Positions 11,833-20,683 of a DNA stretch of 64,000 nt are shown piece by piece. The stretch is from Saccharothrix longispora (GTDB lineage: Bacteria; Actinomycetota; Actinomycetes; Mycobacteriales; Pseudonocardiaceae). Within the stretch, counting starts at the first letter, position 1; every line of letters starts with the position of its first letter. The stretch is taken from the NCBI RefSeq assembly GCF_030852425.1, contig NZ_NSDM01000011.1, forward strand, positions 186,001 to 250,000, read 5' to 3'. The translations under genes were made by a program, and so were the position numbers. Under the pieces are notes generated by a model. It was not told the DNA's origin and did no database searches. It saw nothing but the letters and a program-made list of their open reading frames with translations.

Positions 11833-14214
11833 GTGCTGATCCCCGGCCCCGACACACGGGTGGTCGAACTGCGCGTGCACGGCGTGCAGGGCACGACGCC
11901 CCAGTCGCTGGTGGACGCGGTGGCGGCGGTGGACGTGGCGGGCGACGGCCTGGGCCGCGTGGTGCGCCCGGCCGACCGCCTGCGCAGACCCGTGCCCGGC
12001 CCCGTGCTCCAGTCCGGCGGGCGGCCCGTGTCGCGCGTCGTCGAGGGGTACGTGTGGGGCGGCATGACCTCGGGCGGCGGCGCCAAGGCGATGTGGGCGC
12101 TGCTGTTCCCGTTCTCGCTGGCCAACGTGGCGCACTGGATGCTGCCGCCGGTGCCGTCCGGGAACCTCCCCGCGCACCTGCTGGGCATCGGGCTGCGGGC
12201 GCTGCTGCGGCTCGCGGCGCTGCTGCTCACCGTGCTGCTGATCACCCAGGTGGCCGTGATCAGCCTCGACCTGGTGGCCGCGCAGTGCCTCGCGCCCGGC
12301 TCGTCCTGCCTGTGGGGCTCGTCACGGCCGGCCGGCACGCCGTGGGTGCGGGCGGTGGTGGGCACCGCGCCGATCGCACTGGTCGTGCTCGTCCTGCACC
12401 GCGTCTCCAGCGTGGACTGGCGGATCGAGCGGCGGGATGTGCCCGCGTCGTCGGCGGTCGGGTCGGGCCTGCCCGGCGCGCACGTCGCCACCGACCCCGA
12501 CACGCCGTCGCTGCGGGTGCTGCACCTGGTGGCGGCCCTGGGCACGGGGGTGGTGATCGCGCTGGGCGGCCCGTTCCACGCGCTGGCCGCACCCGGCCCG
12601 CACGGCACGGCGATCGCCGCGTGCCGGTGGGTCGGCATCGGGCTGGTGGCGGTGGCCGCGCTGGGCGCGATGCTGCTGGACGACCCGACGGGCGGTTCGC
12701 CGCACCGGGGCGGGCGGTGGCTGCGCGCCGCCCTCGGCCGCGGTCCGCGCCGCGTGCTGCACACGACGGCGTGGCTGGCGCTGCTGGCGGCGACCGCGCT
12801 GCTCGTCCACGTGCCGGCGCGGATGGCCGGCGCGGACCTGGGCGTGCAGGTGGTGGCGGCCCTGGAGGCGCTGGTGTGCGCGCTGATCGGGCTGCTGCTG
12901 GCGCCCGCCGCGCTGCTGGCCCGGCGCACCTGGCGGACCCAGCCGCGCGAGCTGCGGCCGTGGGCGGGCGGCTGGATGGCGGCGCCGGTGGTGGCGGTGT
13001 CCGCGCTGCTGGGCGGCGGGTTCGGCGCGGGCGTGGCGCTCACGCTCCAGGCGCTGCTCGGGCACGGCGTCCTGCCGCACGGCTACCGCTACGTCGCCGT
13101 GCTGTGGGGCGTCGCGGGCACGCTGGCGTTCCTCGCCGGGGCGGCGGTCGCCGCGTACACCGGGATGGTGCGGTGGAGTTCGCTGCGGCGCCACGAGGAG
13201 TGGGCGCGCGAGGCCGCCCTGCTGCACGCCGGGCGCTCCCGCGACCTGAAGCGGGCGGCGCGGGCCTGGTGGTGGGCGCAGTGGCAGCGCGGGCACAGCC
13301 ACCACGTGGTGCTGATCATGGCGGCCGTGCTGGTCGTCGGGGCGGTGCCGGCGGCGTTCCTGCGGTTCCAGGGGGTCGACCTGCCCGCGTGGTCGTGGCC
13401 GTTCTCCGGGTTGGGCGTCGCCGTGCTGGCGCTGCTGGCGCTGGCGCTGCTGCGCGCGGTGTGGCTGGCGGCGCGGCGGCCGGACACCGCGCGCCAGGTC
13501 GGCGTGCTGGCGGACCTGGCCGCGTTCTGGCCGCGCGAGGCGCACCCCGTCGTGCCGCCGTGCTACGCGTTGAAGGTCGTGCCGGAGCTGGTGTCGCGGG
13601 TGCGGGAGCACCTGGCCGACCCCGGTACGCGGGTCGTGCTCGCCGGGCACAGCCAGGGCAGCCTGCTCGCCGCGGTGGCCGCCGCCCGGCTGCTGGAGGA
13701 GCTGCCGCCCGACCAGGCCGAGCGGCTGGGCCTGGTCACGGCCGGTTCGCAGCTCCAGTGGGCGTACCCGCGGGCGTTCCCGGCGATCGTGCCGCACGAC
13801 TCGCTGGCGTCCCTGGCGGGCCGTCTCGCCGGGCGGTGGCGGGCGCTGTGCCGTGGCACCGACGCGCTGGGCGGCGCGGTCACCACGTGGGACCGGCAGG
13901 TGTACGACGGCATGCTGCTCGGGGCCGGTTTCCGGGCGGACGGCACGTCGGGCGCGCTGCCCCCGGCCGAGCGCGGCCCGACCGGCGCGCTGGTGCTGGG
14001 CGGCGACCACTGGCTGCCCGACCCGCAGCGGGGCCCGTTCCCGGGACGGCGGTGGGCGCCGGGCGTGAACCGGCACGCCGACTACACGTCGGACCCCGAG
14101 TGGGACCGCGCGGTGGCGCTCGCGGCGGGCCTGGACGCGGGAGAGGCACCCCTGCCGGTGCTGCCCGTCGCGCGCCGGGCGCCGGGCGCGTTCCCGGCTC
14201 CGGAGCAGCGGTAG
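11833..14214 (+). CDS. Large multi-pass membrane protein with alpha/beta-hydrolase-like tail
   Basis: This 793-residue protein starts with a soluble segment ([17 protein letters not shown]). A long middle part with about ten hydrophobic segments (roughly residues 90-560) follows. The soluble C-terminal domain carries [14 protein letters not shown] near residue 606, a lipase/esterase nucleophile elbow (GxSxG) with serine as the likely nucleophile, and a downstream [16 protein letters not shown] stretch. The architecture suggests a membrane-tethered serine hydrolase; the substrate is unknown. The GTG at 11833 has GGGAGG 4 bases ahead. It diverges from ahcY and ends 6 bases before a strong hairpin. 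Confidence 0.6.
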   Translation: MLIPGPDTRVVELRVHGVQGTTPQSLVDAVAAVDVAGDGLGRVVRPADRLRRPVPGPVLQSGGRPVSRVVEGYVWGGMTSGGGAKAMWALLFPFSLANVAHWMLPPVPSGNLPAHLLGIGLRALLRLAALLLTVLLITQVAVISLDLVAAQCLAPGSSCLWGSSRPAGTPWVRAVVGTAPIALVVLVLHRVSSVDWRIERRDVPASSAVGSGLPGAHVATDPDTPSLRVLHLVAALGTGVVIALGGPFHALAAPGPHGTAIAACRWVGIGLVAVAALGAMLLDDPTGGSPHRGGRWLRAALGRGPRRVLHTTAWLALLAATALLVHVPARMAGADLGVQVVAALEALVCALIGLLLAPAALLARRTWRTQPRELRPWAGGWMAAPVVAVSALLGGGFGAGVALTLQALLGHGVLPHGYRYVAVLWGVAGTLAFLAGAAVAAYTGMVRWSSLRRHEEWAREAALLHAGRSRDLKRAARAWWWAQWQRGHSHHVVLIMAAVLVVGAVPAAFLRFQGVDLPAWSWPFSGLGVAVLALLALALLRAVWLAARRPDTARQVGVLADLAAFWPREAHPVVPPCYALKVVPELVSRVREHLADPGTRVVLAGHSQGSLLAAVAAARLLEELPPDQAERLGLVTAGSQLQWAYPRAFPAIVPHDSLASLAGRLAGRWRALCRGTDALGGAVTTWDRQVYDGMLLGAGFRADGTSGALPPAERGPTGALVLGGDHWLPDPQRGPFPGRRWAPGVNRHADYTSDPEWDRAVALAAGLDAGEAPLPVLPVARRAPGAFPAPEQR

Positions 14215-14220
14215 GCCGTC

Positions 14221-14252
14221 GGCGGGCCCGACGCCGTGGCGCCGGGCCCGCC
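14221..14252. terminator. Bidirectional hairpin between convergent genes
   Basis: GGCGGGCCCG (14221-14230) pairs with CGGGCCCGCC (14243-14252) over a 12-nt loop. It nearly fills the 45-base gap between the membrane hydrolase and the APC permease, which converge here. Confidence 0.7.
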
Positions 14253-14259
14253 CGCCGCG

Positions 14260-15780
14260 TCAGGGGACCTCGTCCTCCTTCACCACGGGCACGGCGGTCG
14301 CCCCCCGCTTGCCCAGCAGCGAGTGGCGGCGGCCGTAGGCGAAGTAGACGACCACGCCCAGCGCCATCCACACCAGGAAGCGCACCCAGGTGAGGGCGGT
14401 CAGGTTCAGCATCAGCCACAGGCAGGCGAGGATCGCCAGGACCGGCACCACCGGGACGAGCGGCACGCGGAAGCCGCGCGGAAGGTCGGGGCGCGTCTTG
14501 CGGAGCACCAGGACGCCGGCCGACACGAGGATGAACGCGAACAGCGTGCCGACGTTCACCATCTCCTCCAGCTTGCCCGCCGGGAAGAACCCGGCCGCGA
14601 TCGCGACCAGCACGCCGATGACCAGGGTGATCCGGAACGGCGTGCCGTGCCGGCCGGTGCGGGCGAGGCCGCGCGGCAGCAGGCCGTCGCGGGACATCGC
14701 GAACAGCACCCGCGACTGGCCGAGCATGAGCACCATGACGACCGTGGTCAGGCCCGCCAGCGCTCCGACGGAGATCACGGTGGCGGCCCAGTCCACGCCG
14801 TTGGCCGAGAACGCGGTGGCCAGCGTCGCGCGGCTGCCGTCGGGCTGGGTCTTCAGCTCGGTGTACGGCAGCATGCCGGTGATCACCAGCGACACGGCCA
14901 CGTACAGCACGGTCACGATGGCCAGCGACCCGAGGATGCCCCGCGGCACGGCGCGCTGCGGGTCCTTCGTCTCCTCGGCGGTGGTGGCGACGACGTCGAA
15001 GCCGATGAACGCGAAGAACACCAGCGACGCGGCGGCCAGCAGGCCCATCACCCCGTACGTCGAGCCGGAGAAGCCGGTGAGCAGGGAGAACAGCGACTGC
15101 TCCAGGCCCTGGTGCGCGGCCGAACCGGTCTCCGCGGGCGGGATGTACGGGCTGTAGTTCGCCATCTTGACGTACCCGATGCCGACGATGACCACCAGCA
15201 GCACCACGGCCACCTTCACGGCGGTGATGACGGCGCTGACCCGCGACGAGAGCTTCGTGCCCACGGCCAGCAGCACGGTGAGCACCGCGATCAGCAGCAG
15301 CGACCCCCAGTCGACGTCCAGGCCGGCGACGGACGTGGTGGTCCTCACGTCGAGGCCGGCCTGGCCGAGCACCGTCTGGAGGTACTGCGACCAGCCCTTG
15401 GCGACGGCCGCGGCGCCGACCGCGAACTCCAGCACCAGGTCCCAGCCGATGATCCACGCCGCGAACTCGCCGAACGTGGCGTAGGAGAACGTGTACGCGC
15501 TGCCCGCCACCGGCACGGTGGAGGCGAACTCGGCGTAGCAGAGCGCGGCCAGCGCGCAGGCGATCGCGGCCAGCACGAACGCCAGCGACACCGACGGCCC
15601 GGCCAGGTTGCCCGCGGTCGACGCGGTGAGCGTGAAGATGCCCGCGCCGATCACCACCGCGACGCCGAACACCGTCAGGTCCCACGCGGTCAGGTCCTTG
15701 CGGAGCCGCGTGCCCGGCTCGTCGGTGTCCGAGATCGACTGCTCGATCGACTTCGTGCGCCACAGCCCGTTGCCCGGCAC
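14260..15780 (-). CDS. APC superfamily amino acid permease (cationic amino acid transporter type)
   Basis: This 506-residue protein has about 12-13 membrane segments. Near the N-terminus it carries TVFGVAVVIGAGIFTLTA, the conserved first APC helix with its unwound GxG substrate site, followed by YAEFASTVPVAGSAYTFSY; FFAFIGFDVVATTAEETKDP is the typical helix 6 loop. The length and these motifs fit the CAT subgroup (YhdG/RocE-like) that imports basic or branched amino acids by ion symport. The exact substrate cannot be read from sequence. It is monocistronic, between a bidirectional hairpin and the divergent mutL-like gene 80 bases away. Confidence 0.88.
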   Translation of the reverse strand: MPGNGLWRTKSIEQSISDTDEPGTRLRKDLTAWDLTVFGVAVVIGAGIFTLTASTAGNLAGPSVSLAFVLAAIACALAALCYAEFASTVPVAGSAYTFSYATFGEFAAWIIGWDLVLEFAVGAAAVAKGWSQYLQTVLGQAGLDVRTTTSVAGLDVDWGSLLLIAVLTVLLAVGTKLSSRVSAVITAVKVAVVLLVVIVGIGYVKMANYSPYIPPAETGSAAHQGLEQSLFSLLTGFSGSTYGVMGLLAAASLVFFAFIGFDVVATTAEETKDPQRAVPRGILGSLAIVTVLYVAVSLVITGMLPYTELKTQPDGSRATLATAFSANGVDWAATVISVGALAGLTTVVMVLMLGQSRVLFAMSRDGLLPRGLARTGRHGTPFRITLVIGVLVAIAAGFFPAGKLEEMVNVGTLFAFILVSAGVLVLRKTRPDLPRGFRVPLVPVVPVLAILACLWLMLNLTALTWVRFLVWMALGVVVYFAYGRRHSLLGKRGATAVPVVKEDEVP

Positions 15781-15860
15781 GGCGTCCCCCTCCTCGGTTC
15801 GTTGGTCCGATCAGCCTAGGGCTGACGGGTGGTGCTCGGCCCGGCGGTAGTTTGCGCCGC

Positions 15861-17150
15861 ATGACCGTGCTGTGCTTGGACATCGGTTCGACGTGGACCA
15901 AGGGCGCCCTCGTCTCGGCGGACGGCGAGCTGCTGGGTACCGCGCAGCGCGCCACCACGCAGGACGAGGTGCTCCGGGGTATTGACGCGGTGACCGGGGC
16001 CCTAAACCCCGCGGACGAGGTGCTGGCCTGCTCGTCCGCGGGCGGCGGCCTGCGGTTGGCGGTCGTGGGGCAGGAGCGGCTGGTCAGCGCCGAGGCCGGG
16101 TACCGGGTGGCGCTGTCGGCGGGGGCGCGGGTCGTGCACGTCTCGGCCGGGCCGCTGGACGGCGCGGGCGTCGGGGCGCTGCGCGCGGCACGCCCGGACG
16201 TGGTGCTGCTGGTCGGCGGCACGGACGGCGGCGACGACAGCGTGCTGCTGCACAACGCCCGGCGGCTCGGGGCGAACCGCGTCGCGTGCCCGGTCGTGCT
16301 GGCGGGCAACGCCGAGGCGCAGCCGAGGGCGCTCGAACTGCTGGCCGGCCGCACGGTGGTGCGCGCGGGGAACGTGCTGCCGGACGTGGGCGAGCTGAAC
16401 CCCGACCCGGCGCGCCGGGCGATCCGCGAGGTGTTCCTGGCGCACGTGATCGGCGGCAAGCGGCTGTCGCGCGGCACGCGGTTCCGCGACGTGGTGCGCG
16501 CCGTGACGCCCGACGCGGTGCTCGGCGGCGTGTCCCGGCTGGCCGCGCGGGACCGGGAGGGCGCGGTGCTCGTGGTGGACGTCGGCGGCGCCACCACGGA
16601 CGTGTACTCGGCGGTGTCCACCGCGGAAGGCCCGGAGACGACGGTCGCGCTGCCGCCGGACCGCCGCACGGTGGAGGGCGACCTGGGGATGCGGTGGTCG
16701 GCGGGCACGCTGGTCGCGGAGGCCCACGCCGAGCGGCTGGTCGGCGACGCCGAGGCGACCGCCCTGCGCGCCGAGGCGGACAGCCGGGCCGCGCGGGTCG
16801 ACTGGCTGCCCGAGGACCCCGCCGTGGACCACCGGTTGGCCGCGCTGGCCGTCGTCCTGGCCGTGCGCCGGCACCTGCGCCTGGTCGACGGGCGCCTGGG
16901 GCCGCGCGGCGCGGGCCTGCTCGTGCTGTCCGGCGGGGTGTTCCGGCACGCCGAGTCGGTCGACGGGATCGAGGAGACCCTGCGCGCCGACCCCGTGCTG
17001 CGGCCCGTGCTGCGCGAGGCCGCCGTGCTGGTGGACCGGGACTACGTGCTGGCCCCGGCGGGCCTGCTCGCCGGGGCCGGCCGGGACGGGGCCGCGGACC
17101 GCCTGCTGAGCCGCTTCGACCTGCCGGCGCGCGTCCCCCGTCCCGCCTGA
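15861..17150 (+). CDS. MutL/GlmL-type ASKHA ATPase (B12-mutase reactivase family), orphan
   Basis: This 429-residue protein belongs to the glutamate mutase MutL family of actin-like ATPases. The phosphate-1 motif CLDIGSTWTKGALV is at the N-terminus, phosphate-2 VVDVGGATTDVYS lies near residues 238-250, and VVLLVGGTDGGDD and GLLVLSGGVFRHA are also typical. In anaerobes such proteins are encoded beside B12-dependent glutamate or ornithine mutases, where they are thought to reactivate or chaperone the enzyme. No mutase gene is present in this window. The ATG at 15861 is chosen by motif position; no good ribosome site is visible, so a leaderless mRNA is possible. Confidence 0.85.
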   Translation: MTVLCLDIGSTWTKGALVSADGELLGTAQRATTQDEVLRGIDAVTGALNPADEVLACSSAGGGLRLAVVGQERLVSAEAGYRVALSAGARVVHVSAGPLDGAGVGALRAARPDVVLLVGGTDGGDDSVLLHNARRLGANRVACPVVLAGNAEAQPRALELLAGRTVVRAGNVLPDVGELNPDPARRAIREVFLAHVIGGKRLSRGTRFRDVVRAVTPDAVLGGVSRLAARDREGAVLVVDVGGATTDVYSAVSTAEGPETTVALPPDRRTVEGDLGMRWSAGTLVAEAHAERLVGDAEATALRAEADSRAARVDWLPEDPAVDHRLAALAVVLAVRRHLRLVDGRLGPRGAGLLVLSGGVFRHAESVDGIEETLRADPVLRPVLREAAVLVDRDYVLAPAGLLAGAGRDGAADRLLSRFDLPARVPRPA

Positions 17151-17155
17151 ACGGC

Positions 17156-17191
17156 GGAGGGGCGGCGAGCGCACCGGCTCGCCGCCCCTCC
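17156..17191. terminator. Strong bidirectional hairpin terminator
   Basis: A perfect 15-bp stem (17156-17170 with 17177-17191, arms starting GGAGGGGCGG and ending CCGCCCCTCC) closes a 6-nt loop. It starts 5 bases after the MutL-like stop and ends 13 bases before the convergent transporter gene. Confidence 0.85.
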
Positions 17192-17204
17192 CCGTTCGCG
17201 GACC

Positions 17205-18131
17205 CTACGACTTGCCGGGCGCCAGCGACCGGTCCAGGTCGGGCTCCAGGTAGATCAGGCGCGCGGACGGCACGCGGTTGCGCACGCGCTGCTCCGCGTC
17301 GTCGATGGCCTGCGCCACGTCGGCGACCGGCAGCCCCGGGTCGAGGGCGATCTTGGCCGCCACCAGCAGCTCGTCCGGACCGATGTACTGGGTGCGGATG
17401 TGGATGACCCGCTGGACCTTGCCCGCCGCCAGCTCGTCCATGATCACGTCCAGCTCGGCCGGGGCCGCGCCCTCGCCGATGAGCAGCGACTTCATCTCGA
17501 TGATGAGGATGATCGCGATGACGCCGAGCAGCACACCGATGCAGATGGTGCCGATGGCGTCCCACACCGGGTCGCCGGTGATGGTCGACAAGCCGACGCC
17601 CATCAGGGCCAGCACCAGGCCGAACAGCGCGCCCGCGTCCTCCAGCAGCACGACCGGCAGCTCGGGGACCTTCGACTGGCGGATGAACTGCCACCACGTG
17701 GCGTCGCCCTTGACCGCCTTCGACTCGACGATCGCGGTGCGGAAGCTGTAGGTCTCCAGGCCGATCGCGACCACCAGGATGATCACCGCGACCAGCGGGC
17801 TGGTCAGCTCCTCGTGCGCCTCCAGCTTGTGGATGCCCTCGTACAGGGCGAACACGGAGCCGAGGCTGAACAGCATCAGCGCCACGACGAACGAGTAGAA
17901 GTACCGGTCCCGCCCGAAGCCGAACGGGTGGTTCGTGGTGGCCTTGCGCTGGGACGTCTTCTGCCCGAGCAGCAGCAGCCCCTGGTTGGAGGTGTCGGCC
18001 ACGGAGTGCACGGACTCGGCCAGCATCGACGACGAGCCGGTGATCAAGAAGCCGACGAACTTGGCCACCGAGATGCCCGCGTTCGCCACCAGTGCGGCGA
18101 TGATCGCCTTGGTACCGCCCCCTGCTGACAC
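17205..18131 (-). CDS. Cation diffusion facilitator family metal transporter
   Basis: This 308-residue CDF protein should export Zn(II), Fe(II), Mn(II) or similar divalent metals by proton antiport. Helix 2 carries MLAESVHSVADTSNQGLLLLG, the HxxxD metal site of the family, and another acidic site is in VVLLEDAGALFGL. Six hydrophobic segments precede a C-terminal cytosolic domain (about 230-308) with the regulatory fold (VQRVIHIRTQYIGPDELLVAAKI). The start is a GTG at 18131 (VSAGGGTKAIIAALVANAGIS). It lies just upstream of manA on the same strand (41-base gap) but has no evident functional link with it. Confidence 0.9.
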   Translation of the reverse strand: MSAGGGTKAIIAALVANAGISVAKFVGFLITGSSSMLAESVHSVADTSNQGLLLLGQKTSQRKATTNHPFGFGRDRYFYSFVVALMLFSLGSVFALYEGIHKLEAHEELTSPLVAVIILVVAIGLETYSFRTAIVESKAVKGDATWWQFIRQSKVPELPVVLLEDAGALFGLVLALMGVGLSTITGDPVWDAIGTICIGVLLGVIAIILIIEMKSLLIGEGAAPAELDVIMDELAAGKVQRVIHIRTQYIGPDELLVAAKIALDPGLPVADVAQAIDDAEQRVRNRVPSARLIYLEPDLDRSLAPGKS

Positions 18132-18172
18132 AATTGCTCCCTACACGCCCAGTCCGATTTGTCGGTGTGACC

Positions 18173-19384
18173 CTACTCAACGCCCGGGGTTGCCCGGAAA
18201 AGCTGGGTGGGAACCGCGGAAGTGACCACGAGCGCGGGATCGGCGGCCGGCAGCCACACGGACTGGCCGCGCCGCAGCTCCAGGGCGGTGTCCCCGGACG
18301 TGAGCCTGGCCACACCACGCGTGCAGAGGAGGATCTGCGGGCCGGTGTGGTCGACCCGGACCTCGCGCCCGCCGTCCACCTCGATGCGCGACAGCTCGAA
18401 CTCGGGGCACGCCGTCCGGTACGTCCACAGGCCCGACCCGCTCGGCGAACCGGTCTGCACCGGCATGTCGCCGCACGAGAAGTCGAGCACCCGCATCAGC
18501 TCGGGCACGTCGACGTGCTTCGGCGTCAGGCCGCAGCGCAGCACGTTGTCGGAGTTCGCGAGGATCTCCACGGCGGTGCCGTGCAGGTAGGCGTGCAGGT
18601 TGCCGGCGGGCAGGTAGACGGCCTCGCCGGGCTGGAGCACGATCCGGTTGAGCAGCAGCGCGGCCAGCACGCCCGCGTCACCGGGGTACGCCTCGCCCAG
18701 CTCCAGGACCGTGCGGCACTCCAGGTCGAACTCGCCGTGCTCCTTCACGTGCACCACGCACGCGTCGAGAACCTGCGGCAGCAGCACGTCCAGCGCGTTC
18801 TGCGGCAGCGTGATGAGGGTGGTGAACAGGGCGCGCAGGCCCTCCGCGTCCGGCTGGGCGGCCAGCAGCTCGGTGTAGGGCGCGAAGTCGGGCGCGTCGA
18901 GCGAGCGCAGCAGCTTCACCGTCCGCGCCGGCTCCCGGAACCCGGCCAGCGCGTGGAACTCGGTCAGCGCGCACACCAGCTCGGGCTTCGCCGACGGGTC
19001 CTTGTAGTTGCGGACCGGCGAGTCCAGCGGCACGCCCGCCGCGTCCTCGGCGGCGAACCCCTGCGCCGCCTGCTCGGCCGACGGGTGGGCCTGGAGGCTC
19101 AGCGCCTCGTCGGCGGCCAGCACCTTGAGCAGGAACGGCAGCCGGCTGCCCCACCGGTCGGCGCAGCGCGAGCCGAGCTGGCCGTCCGGGTCCTCGGCGA
19201 GCAGGTCGAGCAGGGAGCGCTGCACGCCGTCCGCGCCGATCACGTGCGACGGGTCGCCCGGGTGGGCGCCCATCCACAGCTCGGCCTCGGGGTGGGGCGC
19301 CGGCACCTCGCGGCCGAGCATCTCGGCGATCGCGGTGCGCGAACCCCACGCGTACGCGCGCACGGCGTTGTGCAGCAGTTCCAC
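18173..19384 (-). CDS. manA: Mannose-6-phosphate isomerase, type I
   Basis: ManA (403 residues) interconverts fructose-6-phosphate and mannose-6-phosphate, feeding GDP-mannose synthesis for glycans. The zinc-site motifs QAHPSAEQAAQGFA and KPELVCALTEFHAL are present, as is YLPAGNLHAYLHGTAVEI, the cupin region with the catalytic arginine and histidine neighbourhood. The GTG at 19384 gives ELLHNAVRAYAWGS at the N-terminus and has GAGGGG seven bases upstream; an upstream TTG at 19390 is too close to that site. It follows the SIS-domain gene by 11 bases, matching Rv3255c-Rv3256c. Confidence 0.95.
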   Translation of the reverse strand: MELLHNAVRAYAWGSRTAIAEMLGREVPAPHPEAELWMGAHPGDPSHVIGADGVQRSLLDLLAEDPDGQLGSRCADRWGSRLPFLLKVLAADEALSLQAHPSAEQAAQGFAAEDAAGVPLDSPVRNYKDPSAKPELVCALTEFHALAGFREPARTVKLLRSLDAPDFAPYTELLAAQPDAEGLRALFTTLITLPQNALDVLLPQVLDACVVHVKEHGEFDLECRTVLELGEAYPGDAGVLAALLLNRIVLQPGEAVYLPAGNLHAYLHGTAVEILANSDNVLRCGLTPKHVDVPELMRVLDFSCGDMPVQTGSPSGSGLWTYRTACPEFELSRIEVDGGREVRVDHTGPQILLCTRGVARLTSGDTALELRRGQSVWLPAADPALVVTSAVPTQLFRATPGVE

Positions 19385-19395
19385 AGTCAATCCCC

Positions 19396-20472
19396 TCACA
19401 CGGCCGGCGCGTACAGCCCCGGGCCACCCAGCGTCCCCGCCGCCAGGCCCAGGTACAGCGCGGCCAGCTCGAACCGCAGCGCGAGCAGCGCGGCGCACAC
19501 GGCCTCGCCGCCACCGACCTCCTCGGCCGGTTCCAGCACGTCGGCTCCCGACAGGGTCTCCATCGCGACCCGGCGGGTGAACTCGGCCTGCGGGTCGCGG
19601 CGCACGGCCAGCAGCAGCACCCGGACCAGGCCGTCCTGCTCCTCGTCCGGGTCGGCGAAGATGTCCGCGCCGGACGTGCCCCCGACCGCCCGGCGGTGCA
19701 GCGCCGACCGGGTCGACGCCTGGGGGTAGCCGGCCACGTCGCTGACGACGCCCGCGTGCGCGGCCAGCATGCCCGCCCCGTGCGCCGCCACGGCCGTGGC
19801 CAGGTCGTCCAGGCCCCACAGCAGCGGGGTGCGGTCGGCCACGCGCAGCGCCAGCGTCTTCGCCGGGTTCACGAACGACTCGTGCTGCGGGTGGCAGCGC
19901 TCGGCCTCGCGGTCCAGCTCGTCGGCCACGGCCTGCACGTCCACGTCGAGCAGCCCCAGCGCCTTCAGCGCCACCAGCCACGCGCTGAACGCGCGCGCGA
20001 AGCCCAGGCCGCGCGGCACGGGCACGCGCGGCGGGACGAGCAGGGCGTGCCGGGCCGCCGCGGCGGCGACCGGGCCCTCGGGTTCGGCGGTCAGCAGCAC
20101 GCGCGCACCGCGCCGGGCCACCCGGTCCACCGACTCGGCCAGCCGCACGTCGCCCGGGTCCTCGGTGTGCGCGAGCACCACGTCGAGCGCGCCCACCCAC
20201 GCCGGCACGTCGTCGGACACGACGACCGGCACCGGGCAGCGCGGCCCGAGCAGGGCCGTCACCAGCGCGGCGACCGCCGGTCCGACACCGGGCGTGGCGA
20301 CCAGCACCAGCGCGCGCGGCCGGTCGCTGAAGAACCTCTCGACGCCGAGCTCGTGCGCCGCCTCGGCGGTGGCCCTGACCTGCGCCCCCGCCCGGGCGGC
20401 GGCGCGCAGCAGACCGCCCGTGTCCGCGTCGAGGAGGCGGGACGGGTCGTCGAGGAGGCTGTCGTCCAGCAC
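19396..20472 (-). CDS. SIS-domain-like sugar isomerase family protein (Rv3256c-type)
   Basis: This 358-residue protein is the positional homologue of Rv3256c, between manA and manB. Its alternating strand/helix pattern (ALVLVATPGVGPAVAALV, VPVVVSDDVPAW, GARVLLTAEPEG) fits a double SIS fold like bifunctional phosphoglucose/phosphomannose isomerases. A DELDREAERCHPQHESFVNPAKTLAL stretch in the middle resembles the hinge of those enzymes. Whether it has isomerase activity or regulates ManA/ManB is not known. It is followed by manA after 11 bases and starts 4 bases downstream of the Trm112-like stop, so all are likely in one operon. Confidence 0.75.
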   Translation of the reverse strand: MLDDSLLDDPSRLLDADTGGLLRAAARAGAQVRATAEAAHELGVERFFSDRPRALVLVATPGVGPAVAALVTALLGPRCPVPVVVSDDVPAWVGALDVVLAHTEDPGDVRLAESVDRVARRGARVLLTAEPEGPVAAAAARHALLVPPRVPVPRGLGFARAFSAWLVALKALGLLDVDVQAVADELDREAERCHPQHESFVNPAKTLALRVADRTPLLWGLDDLATAVAAHGAGMLAAHAGVVSDVAGYPQASTRSALHRRAVGGTSGADIFADPDEEQDGLVRVLLLAVRRDPQAEFTRRVAMETLSGADVLEPAEEVGGGEAVCAALLALRFELAALYLGLAAGTLGGPGLYAPAV

Positions 20473-20476
20473 GTCC

Positions 20477-20683
20477 TCACCCGTCCGTCGGCTCGACAGC
20501 CTCGTCGAGCAGCAGCACCGGGATGCCCTCCCGCACCGGGAACGACCTGCCGCACGAGGTGCACGTCAGGTAGTCCGCCCGCGGGTCGGACGCGGTGCCG
20601 GCCTTCAGCGGCGCGTGCTCGGGGCACGGGCAGGCCAGGATCTCCAGCAGCTGCGGGTCGAGTTGCACTGCCACGGCGCTCAT
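20477..20683 (-). CDS. Trm112-family small zinc-ribbon protein
   Basis: This 68-residue protein has the Trm112 pattern: LLEILACPCP (C18, C20) and YLTCTSCGRSFPVREGIPVLL (C41, C44). Eukaryotic Trm112 activates methyltransferases; bacterial versions of this length are of unknown role and often sit in carbohydrate or cofactor operons. The ATG at 20683 overlaps the manB stop (ATGA). A GTG nine bases further in would have better spacing to GAGGGG and is an alternative start. The conserved position in the manB-manA operon suggests a linked function. Confidence 0.85.
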   Translation of the reverse strand: MSAVAVQLDPQLLEILACPCPEHAPLKAGTASDPRADYLTCTSCGRSFPVREGIPVLLLDEAVEPTDG

